Source of the DNA: an uncultured Selenomonadaceae bacterium
GTDB lineage: Bacteria > Bacillota > Negativicutes > Selenomonadales > Selenomonadaceae
DNA length: 20,186 bases
NCBI GenBank assembly: GCA_958415865.1
Contig: CATYZV010000002.1
Span: 1 to 20,186 of the forward strand
Direction: 5' to 3'
Shown here: positions 14,153 through 20,186 of the stretch, one piece after another
Position numbering within the stretch: the stretch's first letter is position 1
How the letters are laid out: each line of letters starts with the position of its first letter
Position numbers and translations under genes: made by a program
Notes under the pieces: model-generated
Told to the model about the DNA's origin: nothing
Seen by the model: only the letters and a program-made list of their open reading frames with translations
Database searches by the model: none

Positions 14153-14872
14153 TTGCATATCGAAGTTAAGGATTTGGTAAAAGAATATAAGGGTGTACCT
14201 GTCGTCAAAGGTGTTTCACTAAGTGTGAAAAAAGGTGAAATCGTAGGGCTGCTCGGTGCCAACGGCGCGGGCAAGACCACGACTTTCTATATGATAGTAG
14301 GCATTGAAAAACCCACTGAGGGCGATGTGTTTTTGTCCGATATCAACATCACCAAGCTGCCCATCAACAAGCGTGCAGGATTGGGCATCGGCTATCTGGC
14401 GCAGGAAGCCTCCATATTCCGCAAGCTGACAGTAGAGGACAATATCAGAGCTATTTTGGAAACGCTGCCTCTTTCCAAGGCAGAGCAGACGCAGAAGATG
14501 GAAGAACTGCTCGAAGAATTCAAGATAACTCATATAAAAGGCCGCTTGGGCATGCAGCTGTCCGGCGGTGAACGCCGCCGCGTGGAAATAGCGCGCGCCC
14601 TTGCCCTAGAGCCGCATTTCATGCTGCTCGACGAACCGTTTGCCGGCATCGACCCGATTTCGGTAGCGGACATTCAGAGCATCATCTCATACCTTAGAGA
14701 GCGCGGCATGGGCATCTTGATCACGGACCACAATGTGCGCGAAACGCTCGACATAGTTGACAGGGCGTATATAATGAATGAAGGCAAGATATTGATGGAA
14801 GGCGATAAGGAAGCCGTCTACAGCAATGAACAAGTGCGCAAGATTTACTTGGGCGAAAATTACAAGCCTTGA
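14153..14872 (+). CDS. lptB: LPS export ATPase LptB, TTG start
   Basis: Cytoplasmic ATPase that powers LPS extraction by the LptB2-permease complex. The 239 residues show Walker A GANGAGKT (35-42), the LptB-typical TTTFYMIVG (42-50), Q-loop Gln84, signature LSGGE (136-140) followed by [10 protein letters not shown], Walker B FMLLDEP (156-162), FAGIDPISV (163-171) and His193 ([10 protein letters not shown]). There is no ATG or GTG in frame. An in-frame stop at 14144-14146 leaves the TTG at 14153 as the only reasonable start, giving an N-terminus ([13 protein letters not shown]) that fits the family. The ribosome site is weak (GAGTGA, 14141-14146). An out-of-frame ATG at 14139 overlaps the start. 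A low initiation rate or a single-base sequence error just upstream are both possible. Confidence 0.94.
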   Translation: MHIEVKDLVKEYKGVPVVKGVSLSVKKGEIVGLLGANGAGKTTTFYMIVGIEKPTEGDVFLSDINITKLPINKRAGLGIGYLAQEASIFRKLTVEDNIRAILETLPLSKAEQTQKMEELLEEFKITHIKGRLGMQLSGGERRRVEIARALALEPHFMLLDEPFAGIDPISVADIQSIISYLRERGMGILITDHNVRETLDIVDRAYIMNEGKILMEGDKEAVYSNEQVRKIYLGENYKP

Positions 14873-14888
14873 GGCAGGAGAGTAAAAG

Positions 14889-15974
14889 ATGCGAATATTA
14901 GACAGATATATATTAAAAGAAACGATAATGACCTTTATCTTCGGCATCTGCGCATTCACTGCCGTCTTTTTAGGGTCTGGCACACTGTTTAGAATAGCTC
15001 AGTACATCACGCAGTACGGAGCTTCTTTTTCAGCGATAGTGCGGCTTGTCATCTACAGCCTGCCGGGCATTGTCGTATGGACATTCCCCATGTCGATGCT
15101 GCTGGCATCGCTTTTGACTTTCGGCAGGTTATCGGGCAGCAGTGAAATCATCGCCATGAAGGCGTGCGGGGTCAGCTTCACGCGCCTGATGCGCCCGGTC
15201 ATCATATTTTCCTTCTGCGTCAGCATTTTTTCCGTGGCCTTCAATGAATACGTAGTGCCTGCCTCCAATCAGGCTTATGCAGATCTCGTGCGCTACGAAA
15301 TACAGGGCAATACAGCTCCTGCCTCGCAGGAACATATCATCATCAAGCAGATCGAGGACGGCAATATCCAGCGTCTCGTCTATGCACGCCGCTACGACGG
15401 TGAAACGGGCAGGCTTGACAGCCTCTCGATTCAGGAGTTTGACAAGGGCAAGATGGTGCGCGTAGAAAATGCACAGTACGCAGACTGGCAGGGCGATGAA
15501 TGGACAATGCACAACGGTGTAATGTACGATTTATCGCAGCCTAATACAGAACGCATGATGAAATTTGACAGCCAAGTGCTGCCTATAAGCCAGAACCCCA
15601 AGAAGATCATTCAGGGACAGAAAAAAGCTGATGAAATGACTATAAGGGAATTGCGTGAGCAGATCAGCATAATGAAATCGCAGTACGTCGATACGCGCAA
15701 GCTGGAAACAGAACTGTACCAGAGATTCACGATACCGCTCGCCAGCCTCATGTTCGCACTGATCGGCGCACCGCTGGGCATACAGCCCAACCGCAGCTCC
15801 TCGTCCATCGGTTTTGGCATCAGCATAATCATAATCTTCATTTACTATACGCTGATGACCCTGTCGGGTGCGTTGGGGCAGGGTTCGGCTATCCCGCCGG
15901 CTGTTGCCGTATGGATACCGAATATAGTAGCACTGCTGGCAGGCTGTTATCTCATCCGCAAGGAGTCGAGGTGA
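14889..15974 (+). CDS. LPS export permease, LptF/LptG (YjgP/YjgQ) family
   Basis: Integral membrane partner of LptB that extracts LPS from the inner membrane. The 361 residues have the family layout. Three membrane helices (about 13-33, 54-77, 101-121) are followed by a periplasmic beta-jellyroll domain (about 125-250). A coupling-helix region and three more helices (about 280-298, 307-327, 336-355) complete it. Typical sequences are LDRYILKE near the N-terminus, SGSSEIIAMKACGVS (82-96) and ALIGAPLGI (290-298). Proteobacteria have two such proteins, LptF and LptG; only one is encoded here, and I cannot decide which it matches better. The start at 14889 has AGGAGAG upstream and follows lptB by 16 bases. 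The next gene encodes a membrane coiled-coil protein rather than a second permease. Confidence 0.92.
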   Translation: MRILDRYILKETIMTFIFGICAFTAVFLGSGTLFRIAQYITQYGASFSAIVRLVIYSLPGIVVWTFPMSMLLASLLTFGRLSGSSEIIAMKACGVSFTRLMRPVIIFSFCVSIFSVAFNEYVVPASNQAYADLVRYEIQGNTAPASQEHIIIKQIEDGNIQRLVYARRYDGETGRLDSLSIQEFDKGKMVRVENAQYADWQGDEWTMHNGVMYDLSQPNTERMMKFDSQVLPISQNPKKIIQGQKKADEMTIRELREQISIMKSQYVDTRKLETELYQRFTIPLASLMFALIGAPLGIQPNRSSSSIGFGISIIIIFIYYTLMTLSGALGQGSAIPPAVAVWIPNIVALLAGCYLIRKESR

Positions 15975-16017
15975 AGATGCCGGCAACGATTAATAGTATG
16001 AAAGCAGGTGTGAACCT

Positions 16018-17268
16018 ATGTATGGCATTATCCTAGTCGTGATCTTGGTCTTGACGGGCGGCATAATCGCATTCATCGGCGATCGCCTGGGCACGAAGGT
16101 GGGCAAGAAAAAACTTTCCCTATTCGGCATGAGACCGCGCCATACCTCCATCTTGGTTACGATAATCACAGGCATATTGATAACGACGACGACGCTCGGC
16201 GTGCTCGCCGTTGCATCAAAGGATGTGCGCACGGCTCTGTTCGGCATGGAAAAGCTCCGGACAGAAATGCAGAATACGCAGCGTTATCTCAATGAGACAA
16301 CTGCCGCACTCGACAGTGTCAAGACCGATTTGGATTCTACCAAGAAAGAGTATAAAAATGCACAGGACGAATTGAAATCCTCACAGCAGGAATTAGAGCA
16401 GGCAAAAAATGCAGCTGATACGCTCCGCCGCGAACAGGCACAGCTTCAGGCAAAGAACAGCGAGCTTTGGGGCAATAATCAATTATTGTCAGACCACAAT
16501 GACCAGCTGATGCTTGCCAACAGCAGTCTGACGAGGAATAATTCAATCCTGCAGAGCGACAATGACAAGCTCAAAGATGATAATGCCGATTTGGAAAAGC
16601 TAAATGATGATTTAAAGCAGGGCATAGAAGATATGCGCGAAAAACCGATCGTCTACCGCATCGGCGAGCTTTTGGCAAGCGGTGTCATCAAAAAGACGGA
16701 TGATCCTGTGCAGATTCAAAATGATCTGGGCGATATCGTCGCACTCGCCAACAGCAAAGTCGTCGACCGCCTCGGCGAGAACGTAAAAGACGGTGTCTGG
16801 ATTTATCCGGCGGCTTATCAGCAGGCGATTGAAGCGATTCAGCAGGCTCCCGGCGATACGGTGGTGCGCCTGATCGTAGCGGCAAACCTCGTCAAGGGCG
16901 ACCCGGTACTTACAGATCTCGACCTGCATCCCAACCGCATCGTCTATCAGAAGGATGAATTCGTCTATAAGAAACAGTACCATCTCACAGGTGATTCCTC
17001 TAGTGAACAGCTCATCGGCGATTTTCTGCGCAATGTCAATATGATAGCCGTAGAACAAGGCATACTGCCGAATCCGCTGAGCGGTACTGTCGGCGTAATC
17101 AGCGGCAGCCAGCTATACAGCCTGGAAAAATCACTTCAGGAATCTAAAGGCGATATGGTATTCACGGCTTATGCAGTCAACGATACCGATGTTTTAGGTC
17201 CTCTGCGCCTCAACATAGTGCTGAGCAGACCGGATGAAGAAGATGATCAAAATGACGGACAGCCGTAA
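16018..17268 (+). CDS. DUF3084 membrane coiled-coil protein of unknown function
   Basis: The 416 residues contain two membrane helices (about 2-20 and 44-66) joined by a strongly basic loop (GTKVGKKKLSLFGMRPRHTS, 25-44). This loop should lie in the cytoplasm, which places both the short N-terminus and everything after 66 in the periplasm. A long, polar, heptad-like coiled coil follows (about 69-207; rich in Gln, Asn, Asp, Glu, Lys). The compact C-terminal domain (about 208-405; begins KPIVYRIGELLASGVI) ends in an acidic tail. I recognise the DUF3084 family, known to me from cyanobacteria and Negativicutes; no function is established that I know of. It closes the lpt part of the operon and is overlapped by a RuvC/YqgF-fold gene. 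Role in LPS export or envelope spacing is inference from position and topology only. Confidence 0.85.
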   Translation: MYGIILVVILVLTGGIIAFIGDRLGTKVGKKKLSLFGMRPRHTSILVTIITGILITTTTLGVLAVASKDVRTALFGMEKLRTEMQNTQRYLNETTAALDSVKTDLDSTKKEYKNAQDELKSSQQELEQAKNAADTLRREQAQLQAKNSELWGNNQLLSDHNDQLMLANSSLTRNNSILQSDNDKLKDDNADLEKLNDDLKQGIEDMREKPIVYRIGELLASGVIKKTDDPVQIQNDLGDIVALANSKVVDRLGENVKDGVWIYPAAYQQAIEAIQQAPGDTVVRLIVAANLVKGDPVLTDLDLHPNRIVYQKDEFVYKKQYHLTGDSSSEQLIGDFLRNVNMIAVEQGILPNPLSGTVGVISGSQLYSLEKSLQESKGDMVFTAYAVNDTDVLGPLRLNIVLSRPDEEDDQNDGQP

Positions 17269-17668
17269 TGAATGTTTCATCGCCGTCGACCCCGGCAGGG
17301 AAAAGACAGGGCTGGCCGTGCTGAAAATAGATGGCTCCGTGCTATGGCACGGCATAAGAGCTTCAGAGATGCTGCAGGCAGAGATTGCTGAGCTTATAAA
17401 ACGGTATGATGCGTCATTCATCGTCATGGGCAGCGGTACGAGCAGCAAGCCTAAGCAGAAATTGCTGCGGCAGGCTTTTCCGGATATGAAATTATTCGTG
17501 GTCAATGAATACCGGACGACGGACGAGGCTCGAAAACTCTACTTCAAAATCAATCCGCCGCGCGGCCTGCGCCGCCTGATACCGCGCGGTATGCAGGTGC
17601 CGCCCGTGCCGGTCGACGATTATGCTGCTATCATCATCGGCAGAAAATTTTTGGAATCAAAACGCTGA
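17234..17668 (+). CDS. RuvC/YqgF-fold nuclease-like protein
   Basis: A small RNase H-fold protein of the RuvC/YqgF kind, 144 residues from the first ATG. The three acidic positions expected for such nucleases are visible: the Asp of FIAVDPGREKTGLAV (residue 19), the Glu of FVVNEYRTTDEAR (92) and the Asp pair of PVDDYAA (128-129). The segment NPPRGLRRLIPRGM near the end is distinctive for this subgroup. It may be a nuclease acting on RNA or branched DNA, but a real activity is not shown. The start is uncertain: in-frame ATGs lie at 17234, 17243 and 17252, all inside the DUF3084 gene and none with a strong ribosome site, so it probably depends on translation of that gene. It is the last gene before the operon terminator. 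Confidence 0.8.
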   Translation: MKKMIKMTDSRNECFIAVDPGREKTGLAVLKIDGSVLWHGIRASEMLQAEIAELIKRYDASFIVMGSGTSSKPKQKLLRQAFPDMKLFVVNEYRTTDEARKLYFKINPPRGLRRLIPRGMQVPPVPVDDYAAIIIGRKFLESKR

Positions 17669-17672
17669 ATAT

Positions 17673-17720
17673 AAACTGCAATGATAATCTGAAGAAGATT
17701 GTGATTGCAGTTTTTCTTTT
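17673..17720 (+). terminator. Intrinsic terminator of the LPS operon
   Basis: AAACTGCAAT (17673-17682) pairs with ATTGCAGTTT (17704-17713). After one G-G mismatch, ATAATCT (17684-17690) pairs with AGATTGT (17696-17702), leaving a 5-base loop. The T-rich tail is TTTTTCTTTT (17711-17720). It lies directly behind the last gene of the + strand run and is the strongest terminator-like structure for the operon. Confidence 0.88.
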
Positions 17721-17742
17721 GTATAGGGAAATATCTAGGCTA

Positions 17743-17769
17743 TGGACTTTGCCGCATGAATGATATAAT
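17743..17769 (+). promoter_or_regulatory. Promoter with extended -10 for the Cof-type phosphatase gene
   Basis: A perfect TATAAT (17764-17769) preceded by TGA gives the extended -10 form TGNTATAAT. The best -35 candidates are weak: TGGACT at 17743-17748 with a 15-base spacer, or TATGGA at 17741-17746 with 17. It lies 35 bases before the ATG and just after the LPS operon terminator, so the phosphatase gene is likely an independent unit. Confidence 0.75.
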
Positions 17770-17803
17770 GAGCTAAAAGCGAAAATAAAAGGAGATAGAG
17801 CCG

Positions 17804-18613
17804 ATGAAGTACAAGATAGTTTTTTCCGATATAGACGGCACGGTCATAACAGATGAGCATAAAGTATTGCCTAGCACAGCAGAAGCAGTGCATCAGCTGG
17901 CAGCAGGCAAAGTGCCTTTTGTGCTGGTGTCAGCGCGTATGCCGCAGGCGATGCGCACTGTATCGGCGCAGATGGAGATGAATATACCGCTGATAAGCTA
18001 CGGAGGAGCGTATATTCTCGAAGCTGAGGGCACTGTGCTGCACGATGAGCGCGTAAGTGCCGCTGATGCCAAAGCCGTTATTGCTGAATTAAAAGAGCAG
18101 TGGCACAATGAGGCAGTTGTAAATTATTACGCTGCTGATGAATGGTACGCTGAAGATAAAAATGATCCGGCTGTACTGCGGGAAGAAAATATTGTAGATG
18201 TACAAGCTAAGCAGGCTCAGTTTGATGCGCTGCTGCAAAAAGGTATTTTGCCGAATAAAATACTCTGCATGAGTGAGCCGTCTATATGCGAAAAGCTAGA
18301 GCAGGAGTTGAAAGAGAAATTTCCTCAGCTGCAAATCGTGCGCTCCTCGCCGATCCTGCTGGAGATAATGAATAAATCGGTCAGTAAGTCATCAGGCATA
18401 AATATTTTGCTCAATCACCTCAACTTGAGGCGTGAACAGGCTATTGCCTTCGGCGATAATTACAATGATATAGATATGTTGCACTCAGTCGGTATTGGCG
18501 TGGCGATGGCAAATGCGCCGCAGGCGGTGAAAGATGCCGCAGATGCCGTAACCGATTCTAACAACGATGACGGCATTTATAATTATTTAGCAAAATTGAA
18601 TCTCATGAAATAA
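17804..18613 (+). CDS. Cof-type HAD-IIB family phosphatase
   Basis: Cytoplasmic HAD-superfamily hydrolase of the Cof/YidA type, 269 residues. Motif I is FSDIDGTVIT with nucleophile Asp9 and Asp11; motif II is VLVSARMP (Ser43). Motif III Lys195 lies in NKSVSKSSGIN, and motif IV is FGDNYNDIDML (216-226). The middle region (about 80-185) is the C2B cap that sets substrate choice. Members act on sugar phosphates, flavin or other phosphorylated metabolites; the substrate cannot be read here. The ATG at 17804 has AAAGGAGA at good spacing. It stands alone between its own promoter and a shared terminator, outside the LPS operon. Confidence 0.9.
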   Translation: MKYKIVFSDIDGTVITDEHKVLPSTAEAVHQLAAGKVPFVLVSARMPQAMRTVSAQMEMNIPLISYGGAYILEAEGTVLHDERVSAADAKAVIAELKEQWHNEAVVNYYAADEWYAEDKNDPAVLREENIVDVQAKQAQFDALLQKGILPNKILCMSEPSICEKLEQELKEKFPQLQIVRSSPILLEIMNKSVSKSSGINILLNHLNLRREQAIAFGDNYNDIDMLHSVGIGVAMANAPQAVKDAADAVTDSNNDDGIYNYLAKLNLMK

Positions 18614-18658
18614 AAAAGGAATGTCCAAGTATGATAAATGCTTGGACATTCCTTTTTT
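18612..18658. terminator. Bidirectional terminator between convergent genes
   Basis: AAAAAAGGAATGTCCAAG (18612-18629) is perfectly complementary to CTTGGACATTCCTTTTTT (18641-18658), an 18-bp stem with an 11-base loop. A runs lie on the left and T runs on the right, so it works for both strands. It serves the phosphatase gene on + and the niaR-type gene on -, whose stop codon (18658-18660) falls within the poly-T edge of the stem. Confidence 0.92.
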
Positions 18659-19194
18659 TATGCTTTTTCTACGAGGATATGTGCTTTTTTCAGCTCGTCG
18701 CAGATGACGGCAAGCGTTTCATCATCAGGCACTTCGATCGTGTGGTAATGCGTGCCGTGCCCCATTACCATCAGCGGTGCGGCGTTCGTCTGAGCGAGTT
18801 TTTGCAGAAACTGTTTTATTTCGCGGCGCGTGGATATGAATAGATTGACGCGGATTTCACCGTAGACGGGATGCTCGACGATGACATCGTGCAGCTTGGC
18901 ACCGTTGTCGACGATGATTTCCAGCTCTGTCGGCAATAGATCGCGGTCGTGGCGGCAGCAGATGACGGCGAGTTTCCCTTGACGGCTGTTCTTCTGCGGC
19001 AATAGGTAGCCGCGCGGCGTAGCGTAGATGTCGCAGCCGCCGGCGCGCAATACGGTAATATCGCCGACGATGACTTGACGGCTTACCTGAAATTTCTGCG
19101 CGAGTTCACTGCCGGTGATGGGAGCGGCGGCATTTTGCAGAGTCTGCTTTATTCCCTCGCGGCGTGCTTCAGCGTTCATCATCATCACGCTCAT
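18658..19194 (-). CDS. niaR: NiaR-type transcription repressor (HTH plus 3H domain)
   Basis: Nicotinate-responsive repressor family (YrxA/NiaR), controlling NAD synthesis or niacin uptake genes in Firmicutes and Thermotoga. The 178 residues consist of an N-terminal winged helix (about 10-65; ITGSELAQKFQVSRQVIVGD is the HTH) and a 3H domain (about 72-175). The residues matching the nickel ligands of the Thermotoga structure are present: His82 and Glu90 (RHDRDLLPTE), and His149 and His151 (GHGTHYHTIEV). No NAD gene is adjacent, so the regulon must lie elsewhere. The start overlaps the stop of the upstream deacylase gene as ATGA, with several nearby Met codons (residues 4-6) as alternatives and no strong ribosome site, implying coupled translation. 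Confidence 0.92.
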   Translation of the reverse strand: MSVMMMNAEARREGIKQTLQNAAAPITGSELAQKFQVSRQVIVGDITVLRAGGCDIYATPRGYLLPQKNSRQGKLAVICCRHDRDLLPTELEIIVDNGAKLHDVIVEHPVYGEIRVNLFISTRREIKQFLQKLAQTNAAPLMVMGHGTHYHTIEVPDDETLAVICDELKKAHILVEKA

Positions 19195-19661
19195 TTCGTC
19201 AGCGGAGCGGGTGTAGCTTTGACTGCCGCGATCAAATCCTGCGGCGCGATTAAAATCTGTTCGCCGCGCTTGCCTGCGCTGATGGCGATTTCATCCCATT
19301 GCAGTGCCGATTCATCGAGGTAGACGGGATATTCTTTCTTGGCACCGAGCGGTGAGCAGCCGCCGCGGATATAGCCGGTTAGAGGCTGCAATTCTTTCAG
19401 ATGAATCATTTCCACCTTTTTAAAGCCTGCGGCATGAGCCAGCTTTTTGAGGCTCAGTTCATCGCCGCCCGGTATACAGGCCATTATGATATCGTTCTTG
19501 TCGCTTCTAGCCACGAGCGTCTTGAACACTGTCTTGATATCCATGCCTGTTTCCTTAGCCACATGGACGGCACTGAGGTCGTCGGGATCTACTTTGTATT
19601 CTTCAATGCGGTATTTTATCTTTAGGCGGTCGAGTATGCGGGCCGCGTTCGTCTTTTTCAT
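19191..19661 (-). CDS. ybaK: Cys-tRNA(Pro)/aminoacyl-tRNA deacylase, YbaK/EbsC family
   Basis: Trans-editing enzyme that hydrolyses mischarged tRNA, typically Cys-tRNA(Pro), in the cytoplasm. The 156-residue protein begins KKTNAARILDRLKIKYRIEE like other YbaK proteins. It has VFKTLV with Lys47, the counterpart of the essential Lys46 in Haemophilus YbaK, and TGYIRGGCSPLGAKKEYPVY (95-114), the second conserved block. The ATG (19661, - strand) is preceded by a perfect GGAGGAA six bases upstream. Its own extended -10 promoter lies at 19700-19708. It overlaps the repressor gene downstream by 4 bases; a functional link between tRNA editing and NAD control is not obvious, so the pairing may be only positional. 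Confidence 0.93.
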   Translation of the reverse strand: MKKTNAARILDRLKIKYRIEEYKVDPDDLSAVHVAKETGMDIKTVFKTLVARSDKNDIIMACIPGGDELSLKKLAHAAGFKKVEMIHLKELQPLTGYIRGGCSPLGAKKEYPVYLDESALQWDEIAISAGKRGEQILIAPQDLIAAVKATPAPLTK

Positions 19662-19699
19662 AGCGATTCCTCCGGTGATTTATTTATGGAATATGCCTT

Positions 19700-19708
19700 A
19701 TTATAGCA
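19700..19708 (-). promoter_or_regulatory. Extended -10 promoter for the ybaK-niaR pair
   Basis: On the - strand the sequence reads TGCTATAAT, a perfect TATAAT with the TGN extension. The -35 region is weak (TTAGAA with an 18-base spacer, 19724-19729), as is common with extended -10 promoters. It lies about 40 bases before the ybaK start and just after the merR stop, so ybaK and niaR can be transcribed without the upstream gene. Confidence 0.7.
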
Positions 19709-19738
19709 CGATTGAGAAGTGTTTTCTAATTCACCGCT

Positions 19739-20131
19739 TCAGCATTTTATCAGATTGCTTCTGTAGGCGATTTTTCCTGATTTTACATCATCGTAAAACT
19801 GCTGCTTTTTGTCGATATAATCCAAGCACTGCTCTAGCTGCTGCCTTTTTTGCAGCAGTTCTTTTTTCGTCCGTGCCAGCATGGCTTTGCGCAGGTCGAT
19901 GGTATCAGGGCCTTGCAGGCAGTATTCCATGTATCGGCGCATATCCTTGATGCTCATGCCGCAGTTTCTCAGACATTGCAGCCCCTCCAGCCAGGCGAGG
20001 TTTTTTTCATCGAATATGCGGTAATTGTTCTTGTCGCGTTTAACGTTGGGCACAAGGCCTTCTTTGCAGTAGAACTTCAGCGTTTCATACGGCATATTGA
20101 GCTTCGTGCAGGCTTCCCGCATTGTATACAT
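19739..20131 (-). CDS. MerR-family regulator, AdhR/NmlR-like
   Basis: A 130-residue MerR-type regulator. The HTH is at the N-terminus (MYTMREACTKLNMPYETLKF), the wing at about 29-42 (PNVKRDKNNYRIF), then GLQCLRNCGMSIKDMRRYME (50-69), and a long dimerisation helix (about 78-118). Cys53 lies where the AdhR/NmlR group, which responds to aldehydes and thiol stress, has its key Cys. Further Cys residues (8, 22, 57, 71, 102, 130) are also present. The sensed signal is therefore a guess. A GTG at 20140 would add 3 residues. The ATG at 20131 is better spaced from a GGTGA site. The gene faces the right edge, where a divergent target gene is likely. Confidence 0.87.
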   Translation of the reverse strand: MYTMREACTKLNMPYETLKFYCKEGLVPNVKRDKNNYRIFDEKNLAWLEGLQCLRNCGMSIKDMRRYMEYCLQGPDTIDLRKAMLARTKKELLQKRQQLEQCLDYIDKKQQFYDDVKSGKIAYRSNLIKC

Positions 20132-20140
20132 AAAATTCAC

Positions 20141-20186
20141 CGTCTTTCTATGATTTGTGATAAAAAATTTTTTCTATGCTATTGAC
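20141..20186. promoter_or_regulatory. Probable divergent control region beside the MerR gene
   Basis: This AT-rich edge contains a 12-base palindrome, AAAAAATTTTTT (20162-20173), two direct copies of TTTCTATG (20145-20152 and 20171-20178), and TTGAC at the last five bases. TTGAC could be the -35 box of a rightward gene beyond the window. MerR regulators usually control their own and a neighbouring promoter, so this is the natural place for an operator. No complete promoter can be read because the window ends. Confidence 0.35.

Noticed and set aside
20162..20173. AAAAAATTTTTT palindrome as a specific operator
   Set aside because: A and T runs of this kind are common in AT-rich intergenic DNA; kept only as part of the general control region.
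1..20186. CRISPR array, insertion sequence, prophage, tRNA or rRNA genes
   Set aside because: No regularly spaced repeats, transposase, integrase or phage genes, terminal inverted repeats, or tRNA/rRNA-like segments were seen in reading the window; coding density is even and the gene order is that of a core envelope operon.

Overview
The window is chromosomal DNA from a diderm (outer-membrane) bacterium, most likely a member of the Negativicutes. The reasons are the almost complete lipid A, Kdo and Lpt gene set in one uninterrupted run, LpxI in place of LpxH, a fused WaaA-LpxK protein, and Firmicutes-like strong AGGAGG ribosome binding sites and regulators (NiaR, MerR). I do not assign a genus. 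There are no phage genes, insertion sequences, CRISPR arrays, tRNA or rRNA genes that I can see.

Region 1 (50 to about 17670, all + strand) looks like one long envelope operon. The first part makes lipid A: lpxC, fabZ, lpxA, lpxI, lpxB, the flippase msbA, and a single 824-residue protein joining Kdo transferase (WaaA) to lipid A 4'-kinase (LpxK). The second part makes and activates Kdo: kdsB, kdsA, kdsD, kdsC. A late acyltransferase (lpxL/htrB type) follows. The third part is the export machine: lptC, lptA, lptB and one LptF/LptG-type permease. The run ends with a membrane coiled-coil protein of unknown function (DUF3084) and a RuvC/YqgF-fold nuclease-like gene overlapping it. A strong intrinsic terminator closes the run at 17673-17720. 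Two hairpins inside it (1362-1395 and 3094-3135) and an AT-rich 100-base gap (10177-10277) are likely points where expression is adjusted. Not present in the window: lpxD (probably just upstream), lptD/lptE, a second permease and a second late acyltransferase.

Region 2 (17740-18660) is a single HAD-family (Cof-type) phosphatase gene with its own extended -10 promoter. It ends at a bidirectional terminator shared with the convergent genes.

Region 3 (18658-20131, - strand) holds a MerR-family regulator resembling the AdhR/NmlR group. It is followed by a YbaK/EbsC aminoacyl-tRNA deacylase, coupled by a 4-base overlap to a NiaR-type nicotinate-responsive repressor. The MerR gene probably faces a divergent gene just beyond the right edge.

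One envelope operon thus carries most steps from UDP-GlcNAc acylation to periplasmic LPS transport. The least understood part is the DUF3084/YqgF-like pair at its 3' end.
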